This document shows positions 7,296 to 15,941 of a DNA stretch of 63,467 nucleotides, piece after piece (position 1 is the stretch's first letter; the number at the start of each line of letters is the position of its first letter). This DNA is from Caldisericota bacterium (lineage in GTDB: Bacteria; Caldisericota; Caldisericia; Cryosericales; Cryosericaceae). The position numbers were made by a program, and so were the translations under genes. The stretch is from the NCBI GenBank assembly GCA_026390155.1, contig JAPLGL010000026.1, forward strand, positions 1-63,467, written 5' to 3'. Below the pieces are notes generated by a model. That model saw only the letters and a program-made list of their open reading frames with translations. It had not been told where the DNA came from and ran no database searches.

Positions 7296-7890
7296 GATCC
7301 ACGGGATGTTCCGCGTGCTGCAGCAAAGTGTGACGGCGTGGGCTTCCGGGGTCCTGACCGCAGGCTGGGAGGCCTTTCTGCCGTTCCTTCCCTCGCTGGC
7401 TGCAACGGCCGCGCTTCTTGTTCTTGTCGCTGTGGCCGGCATCGCCATCCGTATACACCGCGATCGAGTGTTCCATGGAGCAACACTCTGTTCTATCGAC
7501 ACCATGGACGGAACGCAGTTCGAGGAGTTCCTGACTGTGCTGTTTACTCATTTGGGCTACCGCGTCCAGCATGTCGGCATGAGTCATGATTTCGGAGCTG
7601 ACCTGGTGCTCACGTCGTCCCATCAACGCATCGTCGTGCAGGCAAAGAGGTATGCCCGCAACGTCGGCATCGGCGCCGTGCAGGAGGCTCTGGGAGCAGT
7701 ACAGTACTACCGTGGTACGCGCGGCATGGTTGTGGCAAGCAGCGGCTTCACGGAACCGGCCCGGGAACTGGCGGCAAGGTCGGGGGTTGAACTGTGGGAC
7801 AGGCAGCGACTTGGAGCCGCAATGACCAGAACGGCTGGAAAGCACAGTGACATCGCGCGAAAACCGGCCTACAATGTTCATGAGGAGTGA
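7288..7890 (+). CDS. Membrane-anchored Mrr-type restriction endonuclease domain protein
   Basis: The 200-residue protein has a membrane span at about residues 32-55 and then an Mrr_cat (PD-(D/E)xK) domain. Glu80 in FEEF, Asp105 in GADL, and Gln118-Ala-Lys120 in VVQAKRY form the catalytic set; the GMVVASSGFT block follows as in the family. The start is TTG 7288 or ATG 7306; neither has a strong site, though GGAGGT lies upstream of the TTG. It overlaps the patatin stop by 8 bp if TTG is used. Mrr-like proteins cleave modified or foreign DNA; a membrane-tethered form places the nuclease at the inner membrane. Confidence 0.82.
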   Translation: MPEIHGMFRVLQQSVTAWASGVLTAGWEAFLPFLPSLAATAALLVLVAVAGIAIRIHRDRVFHGATLCSIDTMDGTQFEEFLTVLFTHLGYRVQHVGMSHDFGADLVLTSSHQRIVVQAKRYARNVGIGAVQEALGAVQYYRGTRGMVVASSGFTEPARELAARSGVELWDRQRLGAAMTRTAGKHSDIARKPAYNVHEE

Positions 7891-7893
7891 TCC

Positions 7894-8649
7894 ATGAAGA
7901 TAGCGACGTGGAACGTGAACTCAGTACGAGCTCGCCTGCCCGTGATCCAGAGGTGGCTGCAGGAGTCACAAGTGGACGTTCTCGCCATGCAGGAGACCAA
8001 GACACTCGACCAGACATTCCCTGTTGCAGAGTTCAAGGCACTGGGGTACCAAGTCGCTGTGTCCGGTCAGAAGACGTACAATGGTGTCGCCATTGCATCC
8101 AGACTACCCCTTTCCAACGTCGTCAAGGGCTGGGCCGGCAATGACCCGAGCCGGATTCTGGCTGCGGATGTCGGGGGAGTGACGTTGATCGACGGGTATC
8201 TGCCACATGGCGGCGAGCGTGGCGACGAGGCATTCCTGCACAAGCTTCAGTTCTTTGAGGAGTTTCGGACGTATCTCGATACAACGTATTCGCGGGACCA
8301 TCATCTGCTGTTCATGGGCGATTTCAACGTGGCCAGGGACCCCGAAGATGTCTGGGCTCCGGACGAGATGCAGGACGCCATCGGCTTCATGCAGGAAGAG
8401 CGTAAGAGGCTCGAGCATCTGCGCGGGTGGGGATTTGTCGACCTTTTCCGCAGATTCCACGGTGAGCAGCAGTTTACCTGGTGGGACTACCGCATGAACA
8501 TGTTCAAGCGCCGCATGGGCATGCGCATCGACTATGCCTGGGGTTCGGAGGCGCTTTCTGCGCGCGTCACCGACTGCATGGTCGACGTCGAGCCGAGGCG
8601 CTGGGAGAAGCCGTCAGACCACACTCCCGTCGTCGTCACGATCTCGTGA
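7894..8649 (+). CDS. xth: Exodeoxyribonuclease III / AP endonuclease
   Basis: A 251-residue enzyme of the exonuclease III family, acting on abasic sites and 3' ends in base excision repair. It shows MKIATWNVNSVRAR at the N-terminus, the metal ligand Glu in MQETK, GDFNVARDPEDVW with catalytic Asp/Asn, a RIDYAW block, and the terminal SDHTPVV with catalytic Asp-His. The length is normal. GAGGAGTGATCC precedes the ATG, and it lies 3 bp after the nuclease gene, so the patatin-nuclease-xth set is probably one transcript. Confidence 0.95.
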   Translation: MKIATWNVNSVRARLPVIQRWLQESQVDVLAMQETKTLDQTFPVAEFKALGYQVAVSGQKTYNGVAIASRLPLSNVVKGWAGNDPSRILAADVGGVTLIDGYLPHGGERGDEAFLHKLQFFEEFRTYLDTTYSRDHHLLFMGDFNVARDPEDVWAPDEMQDAIGFMQEERKRLEHLRGWGFVDLFRRFHGEQQFTWWDYRMNMFKRRMGMRIDYAWGSEALSARVTDCMVDVEPRRWEKPSDHTPVVVTIS

Positions 8650-8692
8650 CCGCAGTGTGGGTCGCACGATTTGCGCCAATCAGGAGGGAAAG

Positions 8693-9616
8693 ATGATTAC
8701 GGGAGTACTTGACGAGAGTTTGCGCGGCATCCTGGATGCTGTTTCGGAGGGCGTATACGTGACGACCGCGGAACGCGAGATCGTCTTCTGGAGCAAGGGA
8801 GCGGAGCGCATTACCGGCTACTCGTCCGATGAAGTGGTGAAGAAGCACTGCTATGACAACATCCTGGTGCACATGGATGTCCTCGGCAACAACCTCTGTT
8901 TCGACGGATGCCCTTTGCAGAAGTGCATCGAGACCGGCGAGCGGCAGGACGCCAAGGAGGTCTTCCTCAAGCGGAAAGACGGAGAGCGGCTGGCCGTGTA
9001 CGTCAAGGCCTCCATCCTGCAGGTCGGAGACGAGCGGTACGGTCTCGAGATCTTCGGCGAGCTTCGATCGGTGACCGGAAGTGCTCTTGCGGATCAGCTG
9101 AAGCAACTGTCTGACGTCTCCGTTGTCGACCATCTGACCGGTCTCTACAATCGACGCTACATCGACACGATCCTGGAACAGCAATACGAGCTGTTCAAGC
9201 GGCATTTTCAGCGGTTTGGGCTTGTGATGATCGATGTCGACAAGTTCAAGAGCATCAATGACACATTTGGACATCTGGCAGGAGACGAAGTGCTGAAGTC
9301 GGTCACATCTGTTCTGCAGCGGTCGCTGCGCTCAATGGATTTCCTTGCTCGCTTTGGTGGCGATGAGTTCATCATAGTGTGTCCGCTTGTTGAACTCGAG
9401 GGAATCGAGAAGCTCAGTCAACGAATTGTCGGGCTTGTCCACCACTCTGTCCTGTCGTCGCCAGATAACCCGAAGGACATCATCGAGGTCTCTGTTTCGG
9501 TTGGAGGGTCGATAGTGGATTACAAGGACAAGTCGAGTTCCGACATCATCGCGCGAGCGGACGAAGCGCTATGCCGCGTCAAGCGCGACGGGGGAAACTG
9601 GTACGCTCTGGGCTAG
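8693..9616 (+). CDS. PAS-GGDEF diguanylate cyclase
   Basis: A 307-residue cytoplasmic protein with an N-terminal PAS domain (about 10-130; VTTAEREIVFWSKGAERITGY) containing a Cys-rich patch (LCFDGCPLQKC), followed by a GGDEF domain (about 145-305). The active-site GGDEF is intact, and RSMD five residues upstream fits the RxxD allosteric I-site for c-di-GMP feedback. Predicted to make c-di-GMP from two GTP in response to a signal sensed by PAS. The start at 8693 follows AGGAGGG by 4-5 nt. An HD-GYP protein, the opposing activity, is encoded at 19322. Confidence 0.92.
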   Translation: MITGVLDESLRGILDAVSEGVYVTTAEREIVFWSKGAERITGYSSDEVVKKHCYDNILVHMDVLGNNLCFDGCPLQKCIETGERQDAKEVFLKRKDGERLAVYVKASILQVGDERYGLEIFGELRSVTGSALADQLKQLSDVSVVDHLTGLYNRRYIDTILEQQYELFKRHFQRFGLVMIDVDKFKSINDTFGHLAGDEVLKSVTSVLQRSLRSMDFLARFGGDEFIIVCPLVELEGIEKLSQRIVGLVHHSVLSSPDNPKDIIEVSVSVGGSIVDYKDKSSSDIIARADEALCRVKRDGGNWYALG

Positions 9617-9638
9617 ACTGCTGCCTGATGGTCTTGTT

Positions 9639-9671
9639 GCGAAGGGCTGGACGTGGTGTCCAGCCCTTCGC
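9639..9671. terminator. Perfect 14-bp hairpin between convergent genes
   Basis: GCGAAGGGCTGGAC, a 5-nt loop and the exact reverse complement lie between the ends of the GGDEF gene and ahcY. There is no T run on either side, so it may protect 3' ends or act as a bidirectional terminator with helper factors. Confidence 0.6.
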
Positions 9672-9701
9672 CCCAGTACGATCTATTCCTGTCTGTGACG
9701 T

Positions 9702-10916
9702 CTAGTACGAGTCGAGATACCTGCTCTGCTCTGCGGTCAGCGTGTCGATGGCCAAGCCACGAGATGCAAGAAATGCCCTCGACGCCATGTCATCGATTGC
9801 CTCCGGTACAGTGATGAGTTCCTTGGGCAGAGACTCCTGGTGTTTGACCAGGTACTCGCCGGACAACGCCTGCAACGCGAATGTCAGGTCCATGATCTCG
9901 ATGGGATGCCCGTCGGCGCATGCCAGGTTCACGAGGCGCCCCTCGCCCAGGATGTAGAAGTGCTTGCCATCGCAAGCGTACTCCTCGATGTTATGCCGGA
10001 CCTCGTGGTGCTGGGGGTCCTTGTTGCGCAAGTAGTGGACGTCGACTTCGATATCGAAGTGCCCGGCGTTGCACAGGATGGCACCGTCTTTCATGACGTC
10101 GAAATGCTGCCTGGTGATGACCTTGTCGTCGCCGGTACATGTGATGAAGATCTCTCCGATCTTTGCGGCCTCGAGCATAGGCATGACCTGATAGCCTTCC
10201 ATGTGTGCATCGACAGCCTTCACGGGATCGACTTCTGTGACGATGACCTGTGCGCCGAGACCTCTGGCACGCATGGCTACGCCCTTGCCGACCCATCCAT
10301 ATCCCACGACGACCACGACCCTGCCGGCGATGTTCATGTTTGTCGTCCGCAGAATGGCGTCCCAGGCGGACTGTCCTGTGCCAAAACGGTTGTCGAAGAG
10401 GTGTTTGCACAGCCCCTCGTTGACTCCGATGACCGGGAATGACAGTTTGCCCGCGCGCGCGAGTGCCCTGTCGCGGATGACGCCGGTCGTGGTCTCTTCG
10501 CATGCGCCCAGAATGGCGGGAAGCAGTTCCGGGTGGTCGAAATGAACCGCGTTCACGAGATCTCCACCGTCATCGATCAGGAGATTGGGCTTGGTGGCGA
10601 GGACGCGGGTGAAGTACTCCTTGTACTCAGCCGGCGTCTCGCCGCGTTTGGCAAAGACGGTGACCCCTCGTTCCGCAAGTGCCTGAGCCACGTCATCCTG
10701 CGTGGTGATGGGGTTGGATGCCGTAACGGCGACGTGAGCACCGCCACGTAGCATCACGTAGGCCAGGTTGGCTGTCTTGGCCTCCAGGTGGAGGGCGATG
10801 ACGACGTTGAGCCCGGCAAAAGGCTGTTCCTTCTCGAAGCGTTCTGCGACTGAGGACAGGATTGGCATGTGACGGATCGCCCACTGCATTTTCTGCTCAC
10901 CCGACTGACTGCTCAT
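9702..10916 (-). CDS. ahcY: Adenosylhomocysteinase (short, prokaryotic type)
   Basis: A 404-residue enzyme splitting S-adenosylhomocysteine into adenosine and homocysteine, the step that removes the product of methyltransferases. Features include SNPITTQDDVAQAL, the DDGGDLV loop, a NMNIAGRVVVVVGYGWVGKG NAD-binding turn and the C-terminal KHQESLPK and YLDSY end. The protein lacks the roughly 40-residue insertion of longer bacterial forms, as in many anaerobes and archaea. GGGGGTGA lies just before the ATG. A hairpin terminator separates it from the ABC transporter genes upstream. That transporter is of nucleoside type, which fits adenosine handling. Confidence 0.95.
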   Translation of the reverse strand: MSSQSGEQKMQWAIRHMPILSSVAERFEKEQPFAGLNVVIALHLEAKTANLAYVMLRGGAHVAVTASNPITTQDDVAQALAERGVTVFAKRGETPAEYKEYFTRVLATKPNLLIDDGGDLVNAVHFDHPELLPAILGACEETTTGVIRDRALARAGKLSFPVIGVNEGLCKHLFDNRFGTGQSAWDAILRTTNMNIAGRVVVVVGYGWVGKGVAMRARGLGAQVIVTEVDPVKAVDAHMEGYQVMPMLEAAKIGEIFITCTGDDKVITRQHFDVMKDGAILCNAGHFDIEVDVHYLRNKDPQHHEVRHNIEEYACDGKHFYILGEGRLVNLACADGHPIEIMDLTFALQALSGEYLVKHQESLPKELITVPEAIDDMASRAFLASRGLAIDTLTAEQSRYLDSY

Positions 10917-10937
10917 GACTCACCCCCATAGAAGTAG

Positions 10938-10973
10938 TGAAAAGGCTGCCAGAGGACGTGGTCCTCCGGCAGC
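10938..10973 (-). terminator. Rho-independent terminator after the ABC transporter operon
   Basis: On the minus strand, GCTGCCGGAGGAC and GTCCTCTGGCAGC form a 13-bp stem with one mismatch and a CAC loop, followed by CTTTTC. It ends the permease transcript before ahcY. Confidence 0.7.
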
Positions 10974-10988
10974 TTGGGAAAGGATCGA

Positions 10989-11936
10989 CTAGCGCTGTTC
11001 CTTGTAGTACGGAAGGCCATCCGCCGCGGGTGCGATAGACCTGCCGACGAAGCCCGCCAGAACAGCCAGCGTAAGGACGTATGGCAGGATAAGCGTAAGG
11101 CCCGGTGCCAGCTTGGGAGCAAGGCCTGTGACGGCGATGATGGACTGCACGATCTGACCCGTTCCAAAGAGAAGTGCGGCTCCGAGGGCGCCGAATGGAG
11201 TCCACTTGCCAAAGATCATGGCGGCCAGGCCAATGAACCCGACACCATTGGGCATGGAGTCGCTGAACCCCGAGAATGAGCTGATGGAAAGGGCAGCACC
11301 ACCAATACCTGCAAGCGCTGCTCCTGCGACGACGGCAAACCAGCGAACACGAAACACATTGATGCCGAGCGTCGTGGCTGCCTTGGGATTCTCGCCGCAG
11401 GTACGGATGCGCAGGCCGAGGACCGTATGATACAGCAGCACGTGCATCAGAGCTGTGCAGATGAAACCGAGCCATATCATGAACGAGAGGTTGGAGAAGG
11501 CCCCGAGAAGGGGTATCTTGGCAAGGAAAGGGAGATGCACACGGTATGCTTGAGCTCCAAAGTAGTTCTGGAGCTGAGGCGAGTACCCGGTCGTGCTGAA
11601 GACGAATTCCAGCAAGTACGTCATGAGGCCGACAGCGATAACGTTGACGGCCGTTCCAGCGACGGTCTGGTCGCCGTTCCACCTGATGGTGATGAAGGCA
11701 TGGAGAGCTCCCACAAGGCAGCCGATGGCGATACCGAGCAACAGGCCGATCCAGGGGGAGTGCGAGAAGAACGCGCCGAGCAATCCGAAGAATGCGCCGA
11801 ACCGCATGATGCCGTCCAGACCAATATTGACGACACCCGCGTTTTCGCTGAGGACGCCGCACAGCGCTGCAAAAAGGATCGGTGTGGTGTAATCCAGCAT
11901 CTGTGCGATCGTGAGGTTGATCTGCGTGATGTTCAT
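10989..11936 (-). CDS. ABC transporter permease, nucleoside/BMP family (second permease)
   Basis: A 315-residue protein with about eight to ten membrane spans and the family motifs GVLSENAGVVNIGLDGIM near the N-terminus, RTCGENPKAATTLGIN in the cytoplasmic coupling loop, and GFIGLAAMIFGKW near the C-terminus. It is the smaller partner of the heterodimeric permease pair of the simple-sugar/nucleoside (YufPQ, NupPQ) uptake family. It overlaps the first permease gene by 4 bp (ATGA), and a terminator follows. With its partner and the double ATPase it would import a nucleoside. Confidence 0.9.
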   Translation of the reverse strand: MNITQINLTIAQMLDYTTPILFAALCGVLSENAGVVNIGLDGIMRFGAFFGLLGAFFSHSPWIGLLLGIAIGCLVGALHAFITIRWNGDQTVAGTAVNVIAVGLMTYLLEFVFSTTGYSPQLQNYFGAQAYRVHLPFLAKIPLLGAFSNLSFMIWLGFICTALMHVLLYHTVLGLRIRTCGENPKAATTLGINVFRVRWFAVVAGAALAGIGGAALSISSFSGFSDSMPNGVGFIGLAAMIFGKWTPFGALGAALLFGTGQIVQSIIAVTGLAPKLAPGLTLILPYVLTLAVLAGFVGRSIAPAADGLPYYKEQR

Positions 11937-13153
11937 GCTGCGGCCTCCTGGTCTGCTGGCGGGGTTGCGCGGCTGCGCCGGTGCCTGATGAGCTTGACCA
12001 GGTAATACCGAACGGCAACCTGCAGGGCGATGAAACCGACGGTCATACCCTCGATGATGTTGGAGAATGTCTTCGGAATATTGGCGACTTGCATGGACGT
12101 GGCCCCAGTACGCAGTGCACCGATGAAAAGGCCTGCCAGTATGACACCGAGAGGTTCGCTTTGACCAATCAACGCGATGCCAATGCCGGTCCAGCCGTAT
12201 CCCATGGTTGCGGTGTTGGGGAACTGGTACGTCAGGCCCAGGATGAAGAAGGAGCCACCGAGCGCTGCCAGGCTTCCGGAGAAGAACATGAGCTGCAGGA
12301 TGCGGTGGCTCACGTTGATACCCTGCGCGCGCGGAGCCTCCATGCCGATATTGGCTGTATACCCAATCGCGCGGATTTCATACCCGATCGTCGTCTTGTA
12401 GAGCAGGAACCACGTTGCGTAGGCGGCGATAAGAACCAGCAAAATACTGGTGTTGAGACGTGTCGGCATCATGATCCTCAACAGCTTGGCGGTGTCGGCC
12501 ACGTAGAAGGTGCCCGAAGTGAACGTCTGCGAGGGAGGCGTCATGGGCCCTGTCACCAACCAGCTGGTGATCAGGAACCAGGCGATCCAGTTGAGCATGA
12601 TGGTGCCAATGACGATGTTGACCCCGCGTTTGACGTAGAGGTACCCGGCGACTGCTGCCCAGGCTCCACCGGCAAGCATCCCCATGATGATGCAGATGGC
12701 TCCGTGCAGCAGCTGTGCTATCCAGCCGAAGCTTCCCAGTGCGGCATACATGGTTCCAAAGGTGTGGGCCACGGGAGCCCAGTATCCGAAGAACGTCGCC
12801 ACGATGGCGCCTACCCAGAACTGACCCTCGGCTCCAATGTTGAACAGTCCACCTTTGAACGCAAGGGCAACGGAGAGACCTGTCGCAATGTAAATGGCAC
12901 TCTTGATAAGCAGTTCGGCGAACTCGCGCCGGTATGCTGGACCACCGGGGATGAGTCCGGAATCGCCAAAAAGGAGAGCGTAAGCCCGAAATGGATTTCG
13001 ACCGGAGGCGGCTATGACGATCATGCCAACGACAAGAGCCAGACCAATGGAGACCAGAGGGACCAGAATGTTGAGAGGATCTCTCCGGTTGTGTCCCTGG
13101 TTGTCAATGCCAAAGGCCTTGAGGAACCTGGTGGTGAAATTGCTTTCGCTCAC
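11933..13153 (-). CDS. ABC transporter permease, nucleoside/BMP family (first permease)
   Basis: A 406-residue integral membrane protein. An N-terminal cytoplasmic stretch precedes the first span (LVSIGLALVVGMIVIAA), then FNIGAEGQFWVGAI and EIRAIGYTANIGMEAPRAQGI, the motifs of the larger permease of nucleoside transporters. The C-terminal tail is basic (RHRRSRA). It overlaps the ATPase stop and the second permease start by 4 bp each, so the three genes form a tightly coupled operon. Confidence 0.9.
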   Translation of the reverse strand: MSESNFTTRFLKAFGIDNQGHNRRDPLNILVPLVSIGLALVVGMIVIAASGRNPFRAYALLFGDSGLIPGGPAYRREFAELLIKSAIYIATGLSVALAFKGGLFNIGAEGQFWVGAIVATFFGYWAPVAHTFGTMYAALGSFGWIAQLLHGAICIIMGMLAGGAWAAVAGYLYVKRGVNIVIGTIMLNWIAWFLITSWLVTGPMTPPSQTFTSGTFYVADTAKLLRIMMPTRLNTSILLVLIAAYATWFLLYKTTIGYEIRAIGYTANIGMEAPRAQGINVSHRILQLMFFSGSLAALGGSFFILGLTYQFPNTATMGYGWTGIGIALIGQSEPLGVILAGLFIGALRTGATSMQVANIPKTFSNIIEGMTVGFIALQVAVRYYLVKLIRHRRSRATPPADQEAAA

Positions 13154-14673
13154 GATTGCACCTTCTTGTCGATACCGACGCCGAGCATCAGAAGCCCCAG
13201 GGCCTCCTCGGTCGCCTTGTCCGGGGTTGTCTCTCCGACGATGCGGCCCTCAAACATGACCAGAATACGGTCGGACAGGCCGAGGATCTCGGAGAGTTCG
13301 AGTGAGATAAGCAGGATAGCCTTGCCGGCCTTCTTCTCCTCAAGCAGCTTGCGATAGACGAATTCGGTGGCGCCAACGTCGAGGCCGCGGGTCGGCTGCG
13401 AGGCGATCAGGAAATTGTGCGGCAGCGACAGCTCACGAGCCAGGATGAGCTTCTGCTGGTTGCCACCCGAAAGCGATCCTGCTGTATCGTAGACGTCACC
13501 CGGACGGATATCGTATTCCTTGACCTTCCCTTCGGCGAACTCTGCGACCTTGTCATAGTCCACTCTGATGCCCTTGCTGAACGGTTTGCCCACGTGCTGG
13601 CCCATGACGGAGTTCTCGCGTACCGTATATGGCATGACGAGGCCTCTGCGCGCGCGGTCTTCGGTGATGTAGCTCATGCCTTCCTTGCGCAGCTGTGCCG
13701 TGGTAACCATGCGCATGTTCTTTCCGTTGAGTTCCATGGAACCTGAGACCAGATGTGAGAAACCAATCATAGCGCTGACGAGTTCATCCTGCCCGTTGCC
13801 CTGGACGCCCGCAATGCCGACGATCTCGCCGCCGCGGACGTCGAAGCTCATACCCTTGACAGTCTCGTATCCGCGATTGTTCCTGACATGGATATCGTGA
13901 CACGCGAATGCGACGGCTCCCACTTCGACCTCGACCTTTGGAATCTCGAGGACGACGTTGCGACCGACCATCATGCGAGCCAGTTCCTCTTCGTTTGTGT
14001 CTTTCTTGTTGACGATGCCCTGCAATTTCCCGCGACGCAGGACGGCGATACGGTCAGCGATCTCCATGACCTCTTTCAGCTTGTGGCTGATGAACAGGAT
14101 CGTCTTCCCCTCTGCCTGCAGCTTGCGCATGGTCACAAACAGATCGACGGTTTCCTCAGGTGTAAGGACGGCTGTCGGCTCATCGAAAATGAGGATCTCG
14201 GCTCCCCTTCGCAGCACTTTGAGGATCTCGACACGCTGCTGGACGCCGACAGGCAGGTCGCCCACGAGAGCCGAGGCGTTCACAGCCAGCGAGACTCTCT
14301 CTGAGAGCTCCCGGACTTCGCGCACTGCCCTGCCGTAGTCGAAGAAGATACCCTTGTGCGGTTCATCGCCGATGACGATATTCTGGGTGACGGTGAACCT
14401 CGGAATCAGCATGAACTCCTGGTGCACCATACCCATCCGCAGTTTGATGGCATCCTCGACCGAACGAATCTTGACTTCTTTCTCATTGACCAGGAGGTCA
14501 CCACCCGAGGCCGTGTAGATGCCGTAGATGATGTTCATGAGAGTACTCTTGCCCGCTCCGTTTTCTCCGACAATGGCGAAGATCTCGCCCTTTTCGACAG
14601 AGAACGAGATGTTGTCGTTTGCAAGATTTCCGGGAAACATCTTTGAGATGTTACGTACTTCGAGTGCTTTCAT
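13150..14673 (-). CDS. ABC transporter ATPase with two nucleotide-binding domains, nucleoside type
   Basis: A 507-residue tandem ATPase. Domain 1 has Walker [10 protein letters not shown] (about 36-44), signature VGVQQRVEI and Walker B ILIFDEPT. Domain 2 has a degenerate Walker A (GVQGNGQDE) and a standard LSGGNQQK signature. This asymmetry is typical of RbsA/YufO-type ATPases. GGGAG precedes the ATG. The genes following it are the two permeases. The usual substrate-binding lipoprotein (BMP family) that precedes such genes is not present in the window; a 61-residue ORF occupies that place. Confidence 0.93.
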   Translation of the reverse strand: MKALEVRNISKMFPGNLANDNISFSVEKGEIFAIVGENGAGKSTLMNIIYGIYTASGGDLLVNEKEVKIRSVEDAIKLRMGMVHQEFMLIPRFTVTQNIVIGDEPHKGIFFDYGRAVREVRELSERVSLAVNASALVGDLPVGVQQRVEILKVLRRGAEILIFDEPTAVLTPEETVDLFVTMRKLQAEGKTILFISHKLKEVMEIADRIAVLRRGKLQGIVNKKDTNEEELARMMVGRNVVLEIPKVEVEVGAVAFACHDIHVRNNRGYETVKGMSFDVRGGEIVGIAGVQGNGQDELVSAMIGFSHLVSGSMELNGKNMRMVTTAQLRKEGMSYITEDRARRGLVMPYTVRENSVMGQHVGKPFSKGIRVDYDKVAEFAEGKVKEYDIRPGDVYDTAGSLSGGNQQKLILARELSLPHNFLIASQPTRGLDVGATEFVYRKLLEEKKAGKAILLISLELSEILGLSDRILVMFEGRIVGETTPDKATEEALGLLMLGVGIDKKVQS

Positions 14674-14677
14674 GGCT

Positions 14678-14863
14678 TCACTCCCTTAGAATGGTGGAGA
14701 GGGCAGGTGCTGCACTCTCAGAGGCATAGAAGCTTCCTGACACCGGTGGACAGTCCAAGATGACAGAAAACTCAGACCTTCCAGGCCAAGCCTCCTCAAA
14801 TCCGTCGGAATGGCGATTGCGGAAGGCACGACCAGGGGACCGGACAACAATGTGCTCATCCAT
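14678..14863 (-). CDS. 61-residue ORF at the head of the ABC transporter operon
   Basis: A small ORF with a very good ribosome binding site (AAAGGAG, 4 nt before ATG), just downstream of a plausible promoter and ending 4 bp before the ATPase start. The product is soluble, with no transmembrane segment, no signal peptide and one Cys, and matches no family I know. It may be a leader ORF tuning translation of the transporter, a genuine small protein, or the decayed remains of another gene. The strong initiation signals are the main reason to list it. Confidence 0.4.
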   Translation of the reverse strand: MDEHIVVRSPGRAFRNRHSDGFEEAWPGRSEFSVILDCPPVSGSFYASESAAPALSTILRE

Positions 14864-14897
14864 TTTTCTCCTTTGCAGGATTGGTCACTTCGCAGTA

Positions 14898-14925
14898 ATT
14901 ATATACTAAACAGTCTCAAAGCAAG
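14898..14925 (-). promoter_or_regulatory. Probable promoter of the ABC transporter operon
   Basis: Minus-strand TATAAT with AT-rich flanks (TAGTATATAAT) is a perfect -10 box. The -35 is less certain: CTTGCT at 16 bp or TTGCTT at 15 bp. The predicted start is about 30 nt before the 61-residue ORF. Confidence 0.5.
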
Positions 14926-15031
14926 AAGGCGCAAAGTCCTTTACGAACCTGCGATTGAAGTACAGCAGGGGGACGTTGCGCCTTTGCGGGAACAGTGGTT
15001 GAACGCGAGTCAGCGAGTCGCTTCGCCCGTA

Positions 15032-15649
15032 TCACTCTCCCGACAGGTCGCGGTGCTCGCGCTGTCCGAGATGCCAGTGGTACAACCAGACAGGAGTCCC
15101 GACAAGAACGGCAACGATATTCCTGATAAGGCTTTGGATCGCATACGTATTTGCCGGTGAGACAAGACCCGTGGTGTCCGGTTTCACGGGCAACATCATC
15201 GGATCCGGCGACATGAAGAACGCCCTGTAGATACCGGGAACGACGTTGATGAGGTTGAACATCACTATGAACAGCCCAATGGCGGATAGCAGATAGATGT
15301 AGAGCCTTCTGATGAGATCCCTGCGCCCCTCAGGCTGTGGCGTCGGAGCGGCTGCCGGAGTTTCGCTCGTCACCTGGGTACCAGCTGTCGCAAGTGCTGG
15401 CGCAAGATGGCGCGTTTCCTGGATGATGTTCCAGTGGTACAGCCAGACGGGAACGCCGACTGCCACTGCGGATGCGAACTCCAGGAGTGTGGACAGTTCG
15501 TTCTGCATGCTGTCCGATGTGATCAGACGGAAGACGTACATATTGAGGACGCTGGTGATTGCCCCGATAAGACCGGTCAGAGCCATGACGATCCCGACCA
15601 CAGTGACGAGATACAAGTAGATGGTGCGAACAACGTTACGTTGCTTCAT
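15032..15649 (-). CDS. Membrane protein with two DUF5671-like repeats
   Basis: A 205-residue protein with two similar halves. Each half has an Arg-rich start (VVRTIYLYLVT and LIRRLYIYLLS), a hydrophobic span, a loop, a second span and the hallmark PVWLYHW followed by an acidic or Gln-rich end. This is the DUF5671 layout, duplicated, giving about four membrane spans with a Pro/Ala-rich linker between the halves. The start MKQRNVV has GGGAGGTACCC upstream. Function unknown. It is monocistronic, with its own promoter and a structured leader. Confidence 0.8.
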   Translation of the reverse strand: MKQRNVVRTIYLYLVTVVGIVMALTGLIGAITSVLNMYVFRLITSDSMQNELSTLLEFASAVAVGVPVWLYHWNIIQETRHLAPALATAGTQVTSETPAAAPTPQPEGRRDLIRRLYIYLLSAIGLFIVMFNLINVVPGIYRAFFMSPDPMMLPVKPDTTGLVSPANTYAIQSLIRNIVAVLVGTPVWLYHWHLGQREHRDLSGE

Positions 15650-15691
15650 GGGTACCTCCCAACACATACCATGAGGTCGATCGCTGAGGGG

Positions 15692-15741
15692 CTGGGCACC
15701 AGGAGATGAGCCAGAAAGCTCCAGCCGGTCCTGGTGCCCAG
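15692..15741 (-). repeat. 13-bp inverted repeat in the leader of the DUF5671 gene
   Basis: CTGGGCACCAGGA and its exact reverse complement flank 24 bp, between the predicted promoter and the start codon. In RNA it would form a long hairpin about 45-90 nt before the ATG. It may be an attenuator, a stability element or a protein site. I do not recognise a known riboswitch. Confidence 0.6.
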
Positions 15742-15770
15742 TTGCATGCCTTACGGCATCCCTCAACGAT

Positions 15771-15799
15771 ATACTAGAGAAAGTCCCGTGATAATGCAA
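15771..15799 (-). promoter_or_regulatory. Promoter of the DUF5671 gene
   Basis: Minus-strand TTGCAT and TAGTAT are spaced 17 bp apart. This gives a leader of about 115 nt that contains the inverted repeat at 15692-15741. Confidence 0.55.
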
Positions 15800-15872
15800 G
15801 GACTGTACGTGCATGAGGTGTCATGGCGAGCGTCGGGCCTGGCGTTGTGGGTCCCGGCATCACGCAAGAGGG

Positions 15873-15900
15873 TTGGTCTCCCCACTGGTTGTGGTATGAT
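15873..15900 (+). promoter_or_regulatory. Promoter of the zincin-hbd-ack genes
   Basis: TTGGTC and TATGAT are spaced 16 bp apart, with the start about 35 nt before the zincin ATG. Confidence 0.5.
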
Positions 15901-15941
15901 GTAACAAGTAGGTATCGGTCGGATCAGGAGCAGGATGCATC

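Noticed and set aside
11981-13357. 458-codon plus-strand frame opposite the ABC permease
   Set aside because: The composition is rich in Gly/His/Asp as in antisense frames, and it crosses two genuine minus-strand genes.
15692-15741. T-box or known riboswitch
   Set aside because: Only one inverted repeat is visible; no T-box sequence (TGGNACCGCG) or other riboswitch core is present.
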